Shown here: positions 50,428 to 60,616 of the stretch, piece by piece
Layout: every line of letters begins with the position of its first letter
Numbering within the stretch: position 1 is the stretch's first letter
NCBI RefSeq assembly: GCF_050589705.1
Contig: NZ_JBNGOT010000007.1
Span: forward strand, 244,531 to 308,530
Reading direction: 5' to 3'
Source: Sunxiuqinia rutila
GTDB lineage: Bacteria > Bacteroidota > Bacteroidia > Bacteroidales > Prolixibacteraceae
DNA: 64,000 nt
Notes under the pieces: generated by a model
What the model was told of the DNA's origin: nothing
Database searches by the model: none
The model's input: the letters and a program-made list of their open reading frames with translations, nothing else
Position numbers and translations under genes: made by a program

Positions 50428-52275
50428 ATGAATGGTTGGAATATGATTAAAACATGTTGGTTAATTGGTGTTTTTTGGATTAGCTGTTCCTTGGGATTGA
50501 GGTTGGCAGCTCAGGAGAACTATGAAGTGCGCAATGTGAGCTTTCATGGCAATAAGACCCTGGAAGAGGACTTCCTGCTCGATCAGCTGGCCTTAAAAAA
50601 AGTGTCCTACGTGGAGAAACTGATCACGAAAGCCACCCCTTTCCTGTACAGCCAGCGTTTGGTTGATCTTGATATGGAACGCCTGCGACGAATATACCAG
50701 AGTGAGGGTTTTTTGAACACCCGGGTTTCGCTGGCTCCGCTGGAAATCAACGAAAAAAAGCGAACGGTTAAGGTTGTTGTGCAGATTGAAGAAGGAGAAC
50801 CGGTGCTGGCCGATAGTGTGGTGATTCGGAGTACCCGTGAAACCCCCAGGATCGATAAGGACTCGCTGACCAGGAAGGTTTTCAAGGAGATGAAATTGCT
50901 GAAGGGCAAGCGCTTTCGGGATGAGTGGATTCAACAGGATTTGCAGGTGATTGAAAACGCTTTTCGAAACCTGGGCTATGCCTATGTGAAGGTAGACTAT
51001 GCTTTAAATCTGAAGCCGGAGCAATTGAAAACCGGCATTGTTTATTCGGTTGATCCGGGACCGGTTAGTCAGTTTGGCGAAACTACGGTGAAGGGAAATG
51101 TGCATGTTGATGAGGCTCTTATCCGCAAACAGCTTAATTATAAAGAAGGCGACTTATACAATAAATCACTTTTGACCGATACGCGAGAAGATTTGTATTT
51201 CTTGCAGCTGTTTCGTGTTGTTTCGGTTTTACCTCAAAAGGATGCAAGCACCGAAAAGAACCCGATTCCTGTTCTTCTGTATGTGGAGGAAGCCCCGCGT
51301 TTAAGTACCCGGGTGGGAGTGGGCTATGGCACCGAAGATAAGTTTCGGACTTTTCTGGATCTCAATTACCTGGGCTTTTTGGGAAGCGCCCGGCGCATTA
51401 ATCTGTATACCAAGCATTCGGCTCTTGAGCCTTATCATGTAAGCTTAAAGTGGATTCAACCCCAGTTTATCGGGACGAAGAGTACCATTTCGCTCAATCC
51501 GTTTATAAGCCGGAATTCGGAACCGGGCTATGAAACCCGCACCTATGGACTTAATGTGCCAGTGACCTATCATTTTAACAAGCATCTGAATAGCACGGCC
51601 ACCTATTACTATGAAAAAGTAAAGCAGCGAGTGGAAGAAGGCGATCTGGAACCCATTGGCGTTGTAGGCGATCAATTTACCTATACGAAGTCGGGTGTTT
51701 TGCTGAGTGCTGTGTTTGATAATTCCACCCCTAAATTTACACCCCGTCAGGGCTTTAACTTTTCCTTGGGGCTTAAGGTGAATGGCCGTGTTTTTGGCGG
51801 CGATTTCAATTACACCCGGCTTTGGGCTGATGCACGGCATTACCAGAAAATGGGCCGTTTTGTCCTGGCTCTTCGGCTGATGGCGGGTGGAATCAACTCC
51901 ATTGACAGTCATGGTTTTATTCCGGTTGAGGATCGGTTCTACTCCGGTGGAAGTAATTCGGTACGAGGCTGGAACCGGTCGGAGCTGGGGCCTAAGCGGG
52001 AGAGTGGCACGCCCTTGGGAGGTAATAGTATTTTGGAAAGCAATATTGAGCTACGTTATCCGCTGTTCTGGCGGTTTAGCGGGGTGGCTTTCCTGGATGC
52101 CGGAAATGTGTGGCAACAAGCCTACACCTACAAGTTGAACGATCTGGCCTATGCGGCCGGAGGTGGTTTGCGCATTGATACACCCATTGGTCCGGTGCGT
52201 TTGGATTTGGGTTTCCCGGTATGGAACGAAAAGCGCAGTCCGCAATTTTTCATCAGTGTGGGACAGGCCTTTTAA
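50428..52275 (+). CDS. TamA/BamA family outer membrane protein
   Basis: A 615-residue Omp85 protein: a signal peptide (cleaved near LRLAAQ), periplasmic POTRA domains (EVRNVSFHGNKTLEEDFL, then about 30-110; GEPVLADSVVIRS; and a last one with SQFGETTVKGNVHVDEALIRKQL), and a 16-strand barrel. The barrel has the loop-6 motif, here SVRGWNRSELGP, where the family has VRGF or VRGY, and ends in PQFFISVGQAF with a terminal Phe. Given the large TamB gene 5 bases downstream, it is the TamA partner of a TAM complex that moves proteins or lipids to the outer membrane. ATG 50443 would give a tidier signal peptide. Confidence 0.92.
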   Translation: MNGWNMIKTCWLIGVFWISCSLGLRLAAQENYEVRNVSFHGNKTLEEDFLLDQLALKKVSYVEKLITKATPFLYSQRLVDLDMERLRRIYQSEGFLNTRVSLAPLEINEKKRTVKVVVQIEEGEPVLADSVVIRSTRETPRIDKDSLTRKVFKEMKLLKGKRFRDEWIQQDLQVIENAFRNLGYAYVKVDYALNLKPEQLKTGIVYSVDPGPVSQFGETTVKGNVHVDEALIRKQLNYKEGDLYNKSLLTDTREDLYFLQLFRVVSVLPQKDASTEKNPIPVLLYVEEAPRLSTRVGVGYGTEDKFRTFLDLNYLGFLGSARRINLYTKHSALEPYHVSLKWIQPQFIGTKSTISLNPFISRNSEPGYETRTYGLNVPVTYHFNKHLNSTATYYYEKVKQRVEEGDLEPIGVVGDQFTYTKSGVLLSAVFDNSTPKFTPRQGFNFSLGLKVNGRVFGGDFNYTRLWADARHYQKMGRFVLALRLMAGGINSIDSHGFIPVEDRFYSGGSNSVRGWNRSELGPKRESGTPLGGNSILESNIELRYPLFWRFSGVAFLDAGNVWQQAYTYKLNDLAYAAGGGLRIDTPIGPVRLDLGFPVWNEKRSPQFFISVGQAF

Positions 52276-52280
52276 AAAGA

Positions 52281-55200
52281 ATGAACTGGAGCATGAGAAA
52301 AGTGATCAGATATAGTTTGCGACTGCTGGGATATTTTTTCCTTATAATCCTGCTGCTTGTGCTGTTGGCGGGCTTGCTTATTCAAACCAGACCTGTGAAA
52401 CAGAAACTGGCCCGTGTGGCTGGAGAGCAGGTTTCTGCAGTCCTCAATGGGCAACTGAGCATTGGCCGTTTAGAGGGGAACTATTTTACCAACCTGCGCC
52501 TGGAAAAGATTTTACTGTTGCAGGAGCAGGATACGGTGGCTTTCATTGAGGAACTATCGCTGGATTACAGCCTGTGGCCTTTGCTGAATCAGAAGTTGCA
52601 GGTTCATCAAATACGAATCAGTCAACCCTGTTTTTATTTGAAGCAGGAAGCTGACTCGAGCTGGAACGTGCAGCATCTGGCTAAACCAACAGCAGAGGAA
52701 GCTGATACTGACACGACGAACTCGTCAAGTGCCTTTTCCGTTGAAATTGGCCGATTTGACCTGGTGGATGCCCGGATTCAAATTGACGCGACGGATACCA
52801 TTATTCCCCGTAGTATTGATCAGCTAAATGCCGGCCTAAGCCTGACATTTTCTTCAGAAGAACAGCAGCTGAACCTGAGTCAGTTGTCGTTTATAACCCA
52901 AAGCCCCTCTTTGGAATTGCAGCAACTGGCGTTTCAGCTTAACCGAAATTCAGAGATAACCAGCCTCAGGAACCTCCGGATCAAGACCGCCCGCAATCAA
53001 CTGAGTGGACAAGGTCGGCTGGCGGAAAAGACCAGTAAGGAGGGGAGTGTTCAACTGACTACGGAGCCTCTGAATCTGCAGGAGTTTGAATTCCTCCTGC
53101 CCGGGCTAAACTTGCCGGCCAGCCCGGTTTTTTCCCTCGATGCTTCCATGGAAGAAGGAGGCGGCACGGCCAGTTTGGAGTTGTTGGATGGCAAGCAGCA
53201 GATTCATCTGGATGTACACGCCCCTAACCTAGGAGCTTTTCTGTTCGAACAGGCAGATGTTCCGTTGGAGTATGAACTGGAGAGCCAGCTTACGCAACTG
53301 GATTTGGCTTACTGGCTGGGCGAGGCTTTTGCAAATTACCTGATTGATGGGCAACTTCGGCTGAACGGCCGGGGAACGGATCCTAAAACGGCGCAGGTAG
53401 AACTGGACGGTCAGTTTAACGATCTGCTGCTTGCCGGACACTCGCTGGCGGATTTATCGTTTGGCTTTGAGCTGAATGGCGGACACCTGCGTGGGATGAT
53501 GCAGGGCGAGGGGGCGTTTGGAAGTTTTCAGCTGCAGCCGGATATTCGCCACTTGCTGGATGAACCGATTTATGGTGTAGGTCTGCAAGTGACTCATCTA
53601 AACCTGGCGCCGCTGGCCGGAAACGACAGCCTGCAGTCGGACCTCAATTTAACGGCGCAGCTCGAAGGGCGTGGTTTTGATCCGAAAAATATGCAGGTGC
53701 AAGGGCGACTAGCTATGCAACCGTCTTCTTTTCAAAGCATGCAGCTCGATAGCCTGCTGGCTGAACTGACGTATGAAAATGAAAATGTGCTGATCGATTC
53801 CTTGGTTTTCAATATTGACGAAATGCAGCTTACGGCGCGGGGAAATTATAGTCTGAATGCTGCATCGGACCTTTTGCTGGCTGTTTCGTTTGACGGGCTG
53901 AATGGGTTGAAAAGCTATTTGCCGGTGGATAGCTTGTTTGCCAGTGGACAGCTGCAGGCGCATTTGTGGGGGATGCCCGACTCGCTCAATCTGGAGTCAA
54001 CCCTGGAGGTGAACAACACCTTGTATCAAACGATCAACCTGAAACGCCTGGAGGTGGACGCACGCGGGGTGCTTTCTAAAGCGGACACAACGGTACAGGC
54101 AAGTGTGCGGGCCTATCAGTTGACGCAGGATCAGCTTCAGGTGGATTCTCTGACTTTGGATGCCCAGGCTACTCCGGATTCAGTTTGGGTGGATGGGCGT
54201 GTGGTGGCCGAGAAACTGATTAGCGGCTGGCAGGCCGGGGTGAAGCTGGGCGATCAGTTGCGCCTGAGTTTGGAAGATTGGTGGATTGACTTTGGGGAGG
54301 AGCACTGGCGCTTGCAAAATGCACCGGCTCTTTTTGAAATGGACTCCGTCAATTATCGGTTAAGCTCCTTTAGAATGGCTTCGGACGCTAGTGATTCGAG
54401 CCAGTATGTGATGGCGCAGGGGCAGATCAGCCGCCAGGGAGAGGAAGATTTTACACTTGATATTGGCAACATCGACTTAACGCGCTTGTTGGCTTTGGTG
54501 GATCAGGAAGTGCCCGCCTCGGGTACCATTCAGGCTAAGCTGAAAGTGTCAGGAACGGCAGATGCTCCGCAGCTTCGGGGACAGTTTGGCTTGGAAAATG
54601 CGCTGCTGAACGATTATCGGTTTACCCAGTTTGGCGGCAGCTTCGATTATGCCCAAGACCTTCTGGGGATGGAAGTGCAGCTGATTCCTCAGGATAGCGG
54701 GACGATCGCGTTTACCGGCTCGGTGCCTTTGGGGCTGCGACTGGATAACATGACGGTTGATTTCAGTCCGAAAGAAGCTGTTGAGGCTAAGCTGACCATT
54801 GATAAGTTTCCCTTGGCGATCTTGCAAACCCTGGATTTTGGGCAGGAAATTGCGGGTTATATTGAAGGCCGGGTGGATGCCAAAGGTACGCTGGAGTCAC
54901 CCGATCTGAGGGGAGGTTTGCAGTTGCAAAACGCATCACTTCGGATGCCTGATTATGGGGTGGACTACCCCGAAATTCGCTTCGGAATTAAGTTTGAAGA
55001 GGAAGAAGTGCTGCTCGACACCTTGCTGATTCGCTCGAAGGATGGTAAGTTGACGGGGTCGGGACAGATTGGCTTTAGTTCTGACTTTTACAAAGGTGAT
55101 ATTCGCGACTCACGCGTCAAGCTGTTGTTCGATCGGTTTAATCCGGTTAACCATAAGCAGTTTAATATGCAGGTTTCGGGGCAGGCGAGTCTCGAAGGAA

Positions 55201-56177
55201 ACAAAGAGGATGTGCAATTTGATGGCGATCTGAATATTCCGAAGAGTGAGCTTTACTTACCTGCCATTTTTAACCTGATGGGGAAAATGACAGAACCTGA
55301 ATTGCCTCAGCCAATTTTGATGCGGGAGCTGGAGCGAATGGAACAAACGAAGAGCGACTCGCTGCCTACAGCTGTCGTTGATTTCCAACCCAAAGACACC
55401 TTAAGTTTTGATTACTTTGATAACCTGACGGGGGAAGTGCGCTTAAAAATTCCGAAGAATACCTGGATCAAGAGTGAAGATATGCACATTGAATTGTCGG
55501 GAGACCTGAAAATGATTAAGCACCGCGACTTTTTTGAACTGTTTGGAACGGTTGATGTGGTGCGCGGACAGTACGATTTGTTTGGGCGTACCTTCATGAT
55601 TGAATCCGGAACCATCAGCTTTCAGGGAGGCGAGGAGCTGATGCCACAAATGAATATTACAGCCAACTATGTCTTCCGAAATGCGGAGCGTATTCAGCAG
55701 AAATTACAAGTGGTCATTAGCGGAACAGCAGAGGAGCCTGCTGTGAACTTCACCCTGGATGGTAGCAGTATTACGGAAGGCGATGCGCTGTCCTACATTC
55801 TATTTGGCCGAAGTATGAATGAGCTGACCATGGATCAGCAGGAGAATGTAAGCGGCGCGGGCAACATGGCCGGGCAGGCCGCAGCGTCCATCCTGTCGTC
55901 GCAATTAACCAACTTTTTGGGCAATAAGCTGAATGTGGATTACATTGAAGTGAAAAGCGAAGGCAACTTTGAAAATGCCACCGTGGTAGTGGGCAAGTAC
56001 CTGACCAACGACTTGTTTGTAAGTTATGAACAGCGCTTTGGAGAAACCAACCAGAAAGATATGGCCAAATACGAGGTGAGGCTCGAGTATGAGCTTTTTC
56101 GTTTCTTGTTCTTCCAGCTCAACAACTCGTCGAACGACAGTGGTTTTGATATGATCTTTAAGTTTACCGGGGAGTAG
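52281..56177 (+). CDS. tamB: Translocation and assembly module protein TamB
   Basis: A 1298-residue AsmA/TamB-type protein. One N-terminal membrane anchor (RYSLRLLGYFFLIILLLVLL) is followed by a very long beta-helical groove that spans the periplasm, and the C-terminal DUF490 domain (GDLKMIKHRDFFELFGTVDVVRGQYDLFG, in part; ISFQGGEELMPQMNITANY; FLGNKLNVDYIEVKSEGN). These features are typical of TamB, which pairs with TamA and, with its relatives, is implicated in phospholipid transport to the outer membrane. The ATG at 52281 lies 5 bases past the tamA-like stop; ATG 52293 is an alternative. A longer frame overlapping tamA from 52221 is unlikely to be used. Confidence 0.92.
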   Translation: MNWSMRKVIRYSLRLLGYFFLIILLLVLLAGLLIQTRPVKQKLARVAGEQVSAVLNGQLSIGRLEGNYFTNLRLEKILLLQEQDTVAFIEELSLDYSLWPLLNQKLQVHQIRISQPCFYLKQEADSSWNVQHLAKPTAEEADTDTTNSSSAFSVEIGRFDLVDARIQIDATDTIIPRSIDQLNAGLSLTFSSEEQQLNLSQLSFITQSPSLELQQLAFQLNRNSEITSLRNLRIKTARNQLSGQGRLAEKTSKEGSVQLTTEPLNLQEFEFLLPGLNLPASPVFSLDASMEEGGGTASLELLDGKQQIHLDVHAPNLGAFLFEQADVPLEYELESQLTQLDLAYWLGEAFANYLIDGQLRLNGRGTDPKTAQVELDGQFNDLLLAGHSLADLSFGFELNGGHLRGMMQGEGAFGSFQLQPDIRHLLDEPIYGVGLQVTHLNLAPLAGNDSLQSDLNLTAQLEGRGFDPKNMQVQGRLAMQPSSFQSMQLDSLLAELTYENENVLIDSLVFNIDEMQLTARGNYSLNAASDLLLAVSFDGLNGLKSYLPVDSLFASGQLQAHLWGMPDSLNLESTLEVNNTLYQTINLKRLEVDARGVLSKADTTVQASVRAYQLTQDQLQVDSLTLDAQATPDSVWVDGRVVAEKLISGWQAGVKLGDQLRLSLEDWWIDFGEEHWRLQNAPALFEMDSVNYRLSSFRMASDASDSSQYVMAQGQISRQGEEDFTLDIGNIDLTRLLALVDQEVPASGTIQAKLKVSGTADAPQLRGQFGLENALLNDYRFTQFGGSFDYAQDLLGMEVQLIPQDSGTIAFTGSVPLGLRLDNMTVDFSPKEAVEAKLTIDKFPLAILQTLDFGQEIAGYIEGRVDAKGTLESPDLRGGLQLQNASLRMPDYGVDYPEIRFGIKFEEEEVLLDTLLIRSKDGKLTGSGQIGFSSDFYKGDIRDSRVKLLFDRFNPVNHKQFNMQVSGQASLEGNKEDVQFDGDLNIPKSELYLPAIFNLMGKMTEPELPQPILMRELERMEQTKSDSLPTAVVDFQPKDTLSFDYFDNLTGEVRLKIPKNTWIKSEDMHIELSGDLKMIKHRDFFELFGTVDVVRGQYDLFGRTFMIESGTISFQGGEELMPQMNITANYVFRNAERIQQKLQVVISGTAEEPAVNFTLDGSSITEGDALSYILFGRSMNELTMDQQENVSGAGNMAGQAAASILSSQLTNFLGNKLNVDYIEVKSEGNFENATVVVGKYLTNDLFVSYEQRFGETNQKDMAKYEVRLEYELFRFLFFQLNNSSNDSGFDMIFKFTGE

Positions 56178-56300
56178 TTTCAGTTGACAGTTGTCAGTTT
56201 GGTACTCGTTACTCAGTTCTCGCTACTCTAGGGCTGTTAAAATTAACTGCCGGTTTTTTCGGATACTCAGCTATTCGGATTCTGCGTGAGTTCGTACGTT

Positions 56301-56530
56301 CATGCCTTCATTGATCTTGTCCTTTTGGCTTAATCCAAAAGAACGAAAAGATCAAGGCGGACGATGCTTTTGAACGAAAACGACGGATCAGTCACTCCCC
56401 GAAAACCAACTCCTCCCGCTGGTCGTCAAACAGGGTTTTCTTAGCAGGGCCTGCGCGGATTCCTTCCCTTGTTTTCTGTTTCAAAACCCTCGTAGGCCAA
56501 GCTTTCCACCTGGCGGTGAAGTGGGGGGAA
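56301..56530 (+). repeat. Dispersed repeat core, copy A, with flanking repeat modules
   Basis: About 230 bases starting CATGCCTTCATTGATC and ending GGTGAAGTGGGG, nearly identical to cores at 61144 and 61607. Inside, TTGATCTT..CTTTTGG and CCAAAAG..AAGATCAA form a long imperfect hairpin (about 56310-56355), and TTCACC/GGTGAA-type sequence closes the end (TCCACC in this copy). The preceding 120 bases (from just after tamB) are related modules also found before copies B and C (GGTACTCG, CTCGCTACTCT, ACTGCCGG). The 360 bases from 56530 to the GH95 gene hold more degenerate module pieces and no gene. Confidence 0.88.
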
Positions 56531-56888
56531 GCAGGTTTTGCGCCTTCGCGGTAAAGTACTCGCTACTCAATTCTCGCTCCTTTGCGGTTAAAATTGATTG
56601 TTGGATGTTTTGAATGTGCCTGACTTCGTGCGTTCATACGTTCGTGACTTCTTGTATTTGCTTCTTGATTATTTAGAATTATGATGAATTATCTTGAAAG
56701 AAGCCTCGGAATAAATGGCATTGAGATAGATTTTGATAACTTGTGGGGCTAAATTAACCGACCGAATAGCGGAATTCGAAAGAGAAATTAAACCAATGTG
56801 TTAGAACAATACCGAGCATGTTTAGAAATAATATGGTGCGTCATTTTTGGACGTTGTTAACAGGTATTGTTAATAAAAGAAAAAGAAC

Positions 56889-59291
56889 ATGATGAAAAGA
56901 AACCTACGTTTGGGTGTATGGTTACCGGTGCTGGCCATATGCTTATTGACAGCTTGCAGTAAAAGCACGAACAGTCCAGCGAATAAGGACCATGTGTTGT
57001 GGTATCAGCAACCTGCTTCCGATTGGTTCGAGGCATTACCCCTGGGAAATGGGAAACTGGGAGCTATGGTGCATGGCGCCCCCGAAAAAGAAAAACTTCA
57101 GTTAAATGAGGAGGCCTTGTGGGGAGGTTGCCCCGAAGACCCGATACCTGAAAATGCCCAAGTTCATTACGCGAAATTTCAGGAGCTCAACTTGGCGGGC
57201 CAGTATGACCAGGCCCTGGAGTATGGTATGCAGCATCTGGCAGTTTCTCCCACTTCCATCCGATCTTATCAAACGCTGGGTGATTTATTCATCACATTTG
57301 GTCAGCACCAAAATGCGGAAGAATACAAGCGTGAGCTGAATTTGCAAACGGGTATTAGCACCGTTCAATACCAAATTGCGGGCAAGCGGTTTATTCGAGA
57401 ATCGTTTATTTCAACCAAGTACAACACCCTATTCTATCACTTTAAAAGCCTGGACGGTGAGCCCGTAACTAGTGAGCTGAACTTTGCGCGGGAAACGGAT
57501 GTCAAGCAATTCGTAAAAGGTAACCAACTGATTATTGACGGGCAGATTTTTGATGATCCGAATGGCTATGATGATAATCCGGGAGGCTCGGGTGAAGGCG
57601 GTTATCATCTTAAGTTTGCGGGAATGGTATCCGTGAAAAACCAAAACGGAGAATTGACTTCGGCAGGCAATCAACTGATTATTGAAAACGCGGATGAGTT
57701 TACAGTTCTGGTTACTGCGGCAACCGACTATAATGCCGACCTTATGAATTTTGACCGGACGATTGATCCTTTCGCGCTTTGTGAGCAATCGATTGAAATG
57801 GCTTCGGCCATTGATTACGAAAAGGCGAAAGCCGAACACATAGCCAGTCATGCAGCCATTATGAACCGGGTACGCTTTGACATTGCGCCTGCCAATGGCG
57901 ATACCATTCCGACCGACATTCGCTTGGCCAACCTCAAAGAAAGCAAGGAAGACAAGCACCTGACGGAATTGTTTTTCCAGTATGGGCGCTACCTGCTGTT
58001 GACCAGTTCGGGCGGCCAATCAGCTCTTCCGGCCAACTTACAGGGAATATGGAACAAGGAAATGTGGGCTGCCTGGGAGTCTGACTTTCATTTAAACATT
58101 AACCTGCAAATGAATTATTGGCCCGCCGACGTTTGTAACTTAAGCGAAACCATGCGTCCCTTATCGGCCTTCATGCAAAACCTGTCGGAAAAAGGGAAGG
58201 TGACCGCCTCCAAATTTCTGGATACCGAGGGCTGGATGGCGCATCATGTTTCGAACCCCTTTGGACGGACAACGGCCAGCGGTTCTACCAAAGCATCGCA
58301 GGTGAACAATGGCTATTGTTTTCCTTTGGCTGGCGCCTGGATGTCAATCACCCTTTGGCGTCATTATGAATTCACGCAGGATCAGGCCTACTTAAAAGGC
58401 CAGGCTTACCCGGTGTTGAGTGGTGCGGCCCGGTTTATTCTCGATTTCCTGCAGGAAAATGAAAAAGGCGAACTGGTGACAGCTCCTTCTTATTCGCCCG
58501 AAAACAGTTACATTGATCCGAAAACCGGGAAGACGCTTCGAAATACAGTGGCGGCCGCCATTGATATTCAGCTTATCCGCGATGTTTTCAATGCTTGTTT
58601 GCAGTCCGAGAAAATATTGAATCAGCCAACCGAACTGACCCCTTCAATTACTGATGCGCTTCAAAAGCTGCCCACGATCAAAATTGGCAAGGATGGCACC
58701 ATTCAGGAATGGTATGAAGATTACGAAGAAGCAGAAGTTGGACACCGGCACATTTCGCACTTGTATGCGTTATACCCGTCCAACCAAATCAATAAGAATA
58801 CGCCTGAGCTGTTTGAAGCGGCCAAAAAAACCTTGGCCAAACGCTTGTCGGCCGGTGGTGGCCAAACCGGATGGAGCCGCGCCTGGATGATTAACTTTTA
58901 CGCCCGCTTATTTGATGGCGATGAGAGTAATAAACACATTTACCGGCTGATTGAAAAACAAATAAGCCCCAACCTGTTTGACTTACATCCGCCTCATATT
59001 TTCCAGATTGACGGCAATCTGGGAGCCACTGCCGGAATTGCAGAGATGCTCCTGCAAAGTCATACCGATGAAATACGCTTGCTGCCCGCCCTGCCTTCCT
59101 CTTGGAAAGATGGCGAAGTGAGAGGTTTATGTGCCCGGGGTGGCTTTGAAGTAGCCATGAAATGGGAGAATGGAACGTTGATTGAAGCCTCGCTGCTCTC
59201 GAAGAATGGGAATAAGGCCTGCATTAGCTACGAAGGGAAACGAATTGAGCTGGAAACCGAAAAAGGACAAACCTATCGGCTCGAACTTTAA
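56889..59291 (+). CDS. GH95 family lipoprotein glycosidase (second copy)
   Basis: An 800-residue lipoprotein (lipobox LLTAC, Cys23) of family GH95. N-terminal beta-sandwich: WFEALPLGNGKLGAMVHG and LNEEALWGGCPED; barrel motifs: NINLQMNYWPADVCNLSE, general-acid Glu E538 in YSPENSY, base Asp D708 in FQIDGNLGATAG. It differs from the GH95 of the glycan locus in being lipid-anchored, having PENSY in place of PEHGP after the acid site, and lacking about 40 residues. It stands alone, flanked by dispersed repeats in the same orientation, with an IS element downstream. Alpha-L-fucosidase or alpha-L-galactosidase activity is the family expectation. A weak GC hairpin follows at 59301-59328. Confidence 0.92.
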   Translation: MMKRNLRLGVWLPVLAICLLTACSKSTNSPANKDHVLWYQQPASDWFEALPLGNGKLGAMVHGAPEKEKLQLNEEALWGGCPEDPIPENAQVHYAKFQELNLAGQYDQALEYGMQHLAVSPTSIRSYQTLGDLFITFGQHQNAEEYKRELNLQTGISTVQYQIAGKRFIRESFISTKYNTLFYHFKSLDGEPVTSELNFARETDVKQFVKGNQLIIDGQIFDDPNGYDDNPGGSGEGGYHLKFAGMVSVKNQNGELTSAGNQLIIENADEFTVLVTAATDYNADLMNFDRTIDPFALCEQSIEMASAIDYEKAKAEHIASHAAIMNRVRFDIAPANGDTIPTDIRLANLKESKEDKHLTELFFQYGRYLLLTSSGGQSALPANLQGIWNKEMWAAWESDFHLNINLQMNYWPADVCNLSETMRPLSAFMQNLSEKGKVTASKFLDTEGWMAHHVSNPFGRTTASGSTKASQVNNGYCFPLAGAWMSITLWRHYEFTQDQAYLKGQAYPVLSGAARFILDFLQENEKGELVTAPSYSPENSYIDPKTGKTLRNTVAAAIDIQLIRDVFNACLQSEKILNQPTELTPSITDALQKLPTIKIGKDGTIQEWYEDYEEAEVGHRHISHLYALYPSNQINKNTPELFEAAKKTLAKRLSAGGGQTGWSRAWMINFYARLFDGDESNKHIYRLIEKQISPNLFDLHPPHIFQIDGNLGATAGIAEMLLQSHTDEIRLLPALPSSWKDGEVRGLCARGGFEVAMKWENGTLIEASLLSKNGNKACISYEGKRIELETEKGQTYRLEL

Positions 59292-59427
59292 TTGACAGAA
59301 GGGGCGGTTGAGCTTGTCAGCCTGCCCCGCTGCTTTTGTTAGTTCTCAGTTCCTGAGTTCATCAGTACATAAGATGCGTGCCTCCGTGTGTTCCTTTCTT
59401 CGCGTTTCCTTGGTGTTAAGGAGAGTG

Positions 59428-59469
59428 TTGTCAGTTGTCAGTTGTCAGTTGTCAGTTGAGAGTTGACGG
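59428..59469 (+). repeat. Heptamer microrepeat TTGTCAG
   Basis: Four perfect TTGTCAG units (59428-59455) followed by TTGAGAG and TTGACGG. Shorter runs of the same heptamer occur at about 56184, 61491 and 61946, in each case at the head of a repeat block. Confidence 0.85.
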
Positions 59470-59731
59470 TTTGACCCTTCATAAATGAGGTTGACACGAT
59501 ATAGACTAATTGAAACTTCTTGTTAATAACATATTTTACTTAATCAAAATACACGTTTTACTTTTATCACTGTAAAGTGAAACGGAGATGGGCTCTGCTG
59601 GGGAGCAACCCATCAAGGGATAGCTTTATCAACTGAAAAAGTTCCAAGGAGGAGACGGTTCGTTCTTCCCCTTTTTGTTGGTTTAAAAGTATAAACTTTT
59701 TTGGTTGTGTATGCCTTAAAAAAAAACATGA

Positions 59732-60616
59732 TTATATTTTAACTTCTTTGATCTGCTTTACAGGACGCTTATCAGCCTGGATTCCTCGAATCTTTTGGGC
59801 AAAAGCCTTTGGAGTCATGTACCCTAAGGCCTGGGATGGCCATACTTCATTCACCTGGTGTTTGATTTTTTGCAAAGCCCTGTTTAAATGAGCTACATTC
59901 TTAATGTCATAATCAAGCAGATATTCATTCTTGACTATGCCGTTGGTTCTCTCTGACAAACCATTTTCCAAACAATTCCGGGCATGACTCGGTGTAATCT
60001 GTGCATTTCTCAATAAGCGTTGAAAGCTATGGCTTCTGTATTGTGACCCGGCATCAGTATGCAAGATCAGCTTATGATTATACTTGCCCTGCTTGTTGTA
60101 TTTAAAAACTTGTCGAAGGCATTTTTCTGCATTTACCCCTTCCATGGTCTTGCTACCTATTAGTCCCTTTAATTCTAAGGTGTAATAATCCTGAAACTGA
60201 AAGATATAGTATAATCCGCTTGAGTTCTGGTAATAGGTGATATCGCCAACAATAACCTGATTATCTGTCCTCAGGTTCATTCCGGATACCAGATTGTCAA
60301 ATTTATAGTGATGCCCCCTGGAGTCGGTTGTCTTTATGTAAGACCGATAGGGCTTTAAAGCAAACCCGCGCGCACTCATTTCCCTTTCAAATTGGTTTAC
60401 CCCAAGTGATGTGGACAGTTGCTCTTTGTAAAAAATTGTTCGTAATCCTGATCGTGATTTTATACCTCGATTTCGGAGAACAACCTTTTCCGCCTGATCA
60501 TAGAGCTCTGCTTTCCTGTTTTGATGAATAAGACGCTTGTGGTAAGCTTGACGGCTTATTCCTGCAAAATTGCAGATCGCTTTCAGGCTGTGTCCTTGCG
60601 TGCGAAGTTGAGTCAT
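59732..60616 (-). CDS. IS3-family transposase OrfB (DDE integrase core)
   Basis: The 294-residue catalytic part. HTH_21-like start (LKAICNFAGISRQAYHKRL), then an rve integrase core: first Asp in VIVGDITYYQ, second in LILHTDAGSQYRS, Glu in LENGLSERTNGIVKNEYL. The C-terminal LGYMTPKAFAQK matches the usual end (MTPxxF). Its ATG overlaps the orfA stop as ATGA. The frame is also open upstream of the ATG back to an AAAAAAG site, so most product is probably made as an OrfAB fusion. No interruption seen; the element may still be active. Confidence 0.94.
   Translation of the reverse strand: MTQLRTQGHSLKAICNFAGISRQAYHKRLIHQNRKAELYDQAEKVVLRNRGIKSRSGLRTIFYKEQLSTSLGVNQFEREMSARGFALKPYRSYIKTTDSRGHHYKFDNLVSGMNLRTDNQVIVGDITYYQNSSGLYYIFQFQDYYTLELKGLIGSKTMEGVNAEKCLRQVFKYNKQGKYNHKLILHTDAGSQYRSHSFQRLLRNAQITPSHARNCLENGLSERTNGIVKNEYLLDYDIKNVAHLNRALQKIKHQVNEVWPSQALGYMTPKAFAQKIRGIQADKRPVKQIKEVKI

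Noticed and set aside
52221..52280. TamB start overlapping the TamA gene
   Set aside because: The longer form adds residues not seen before the membrane anchor; ATG 52281 fits better.
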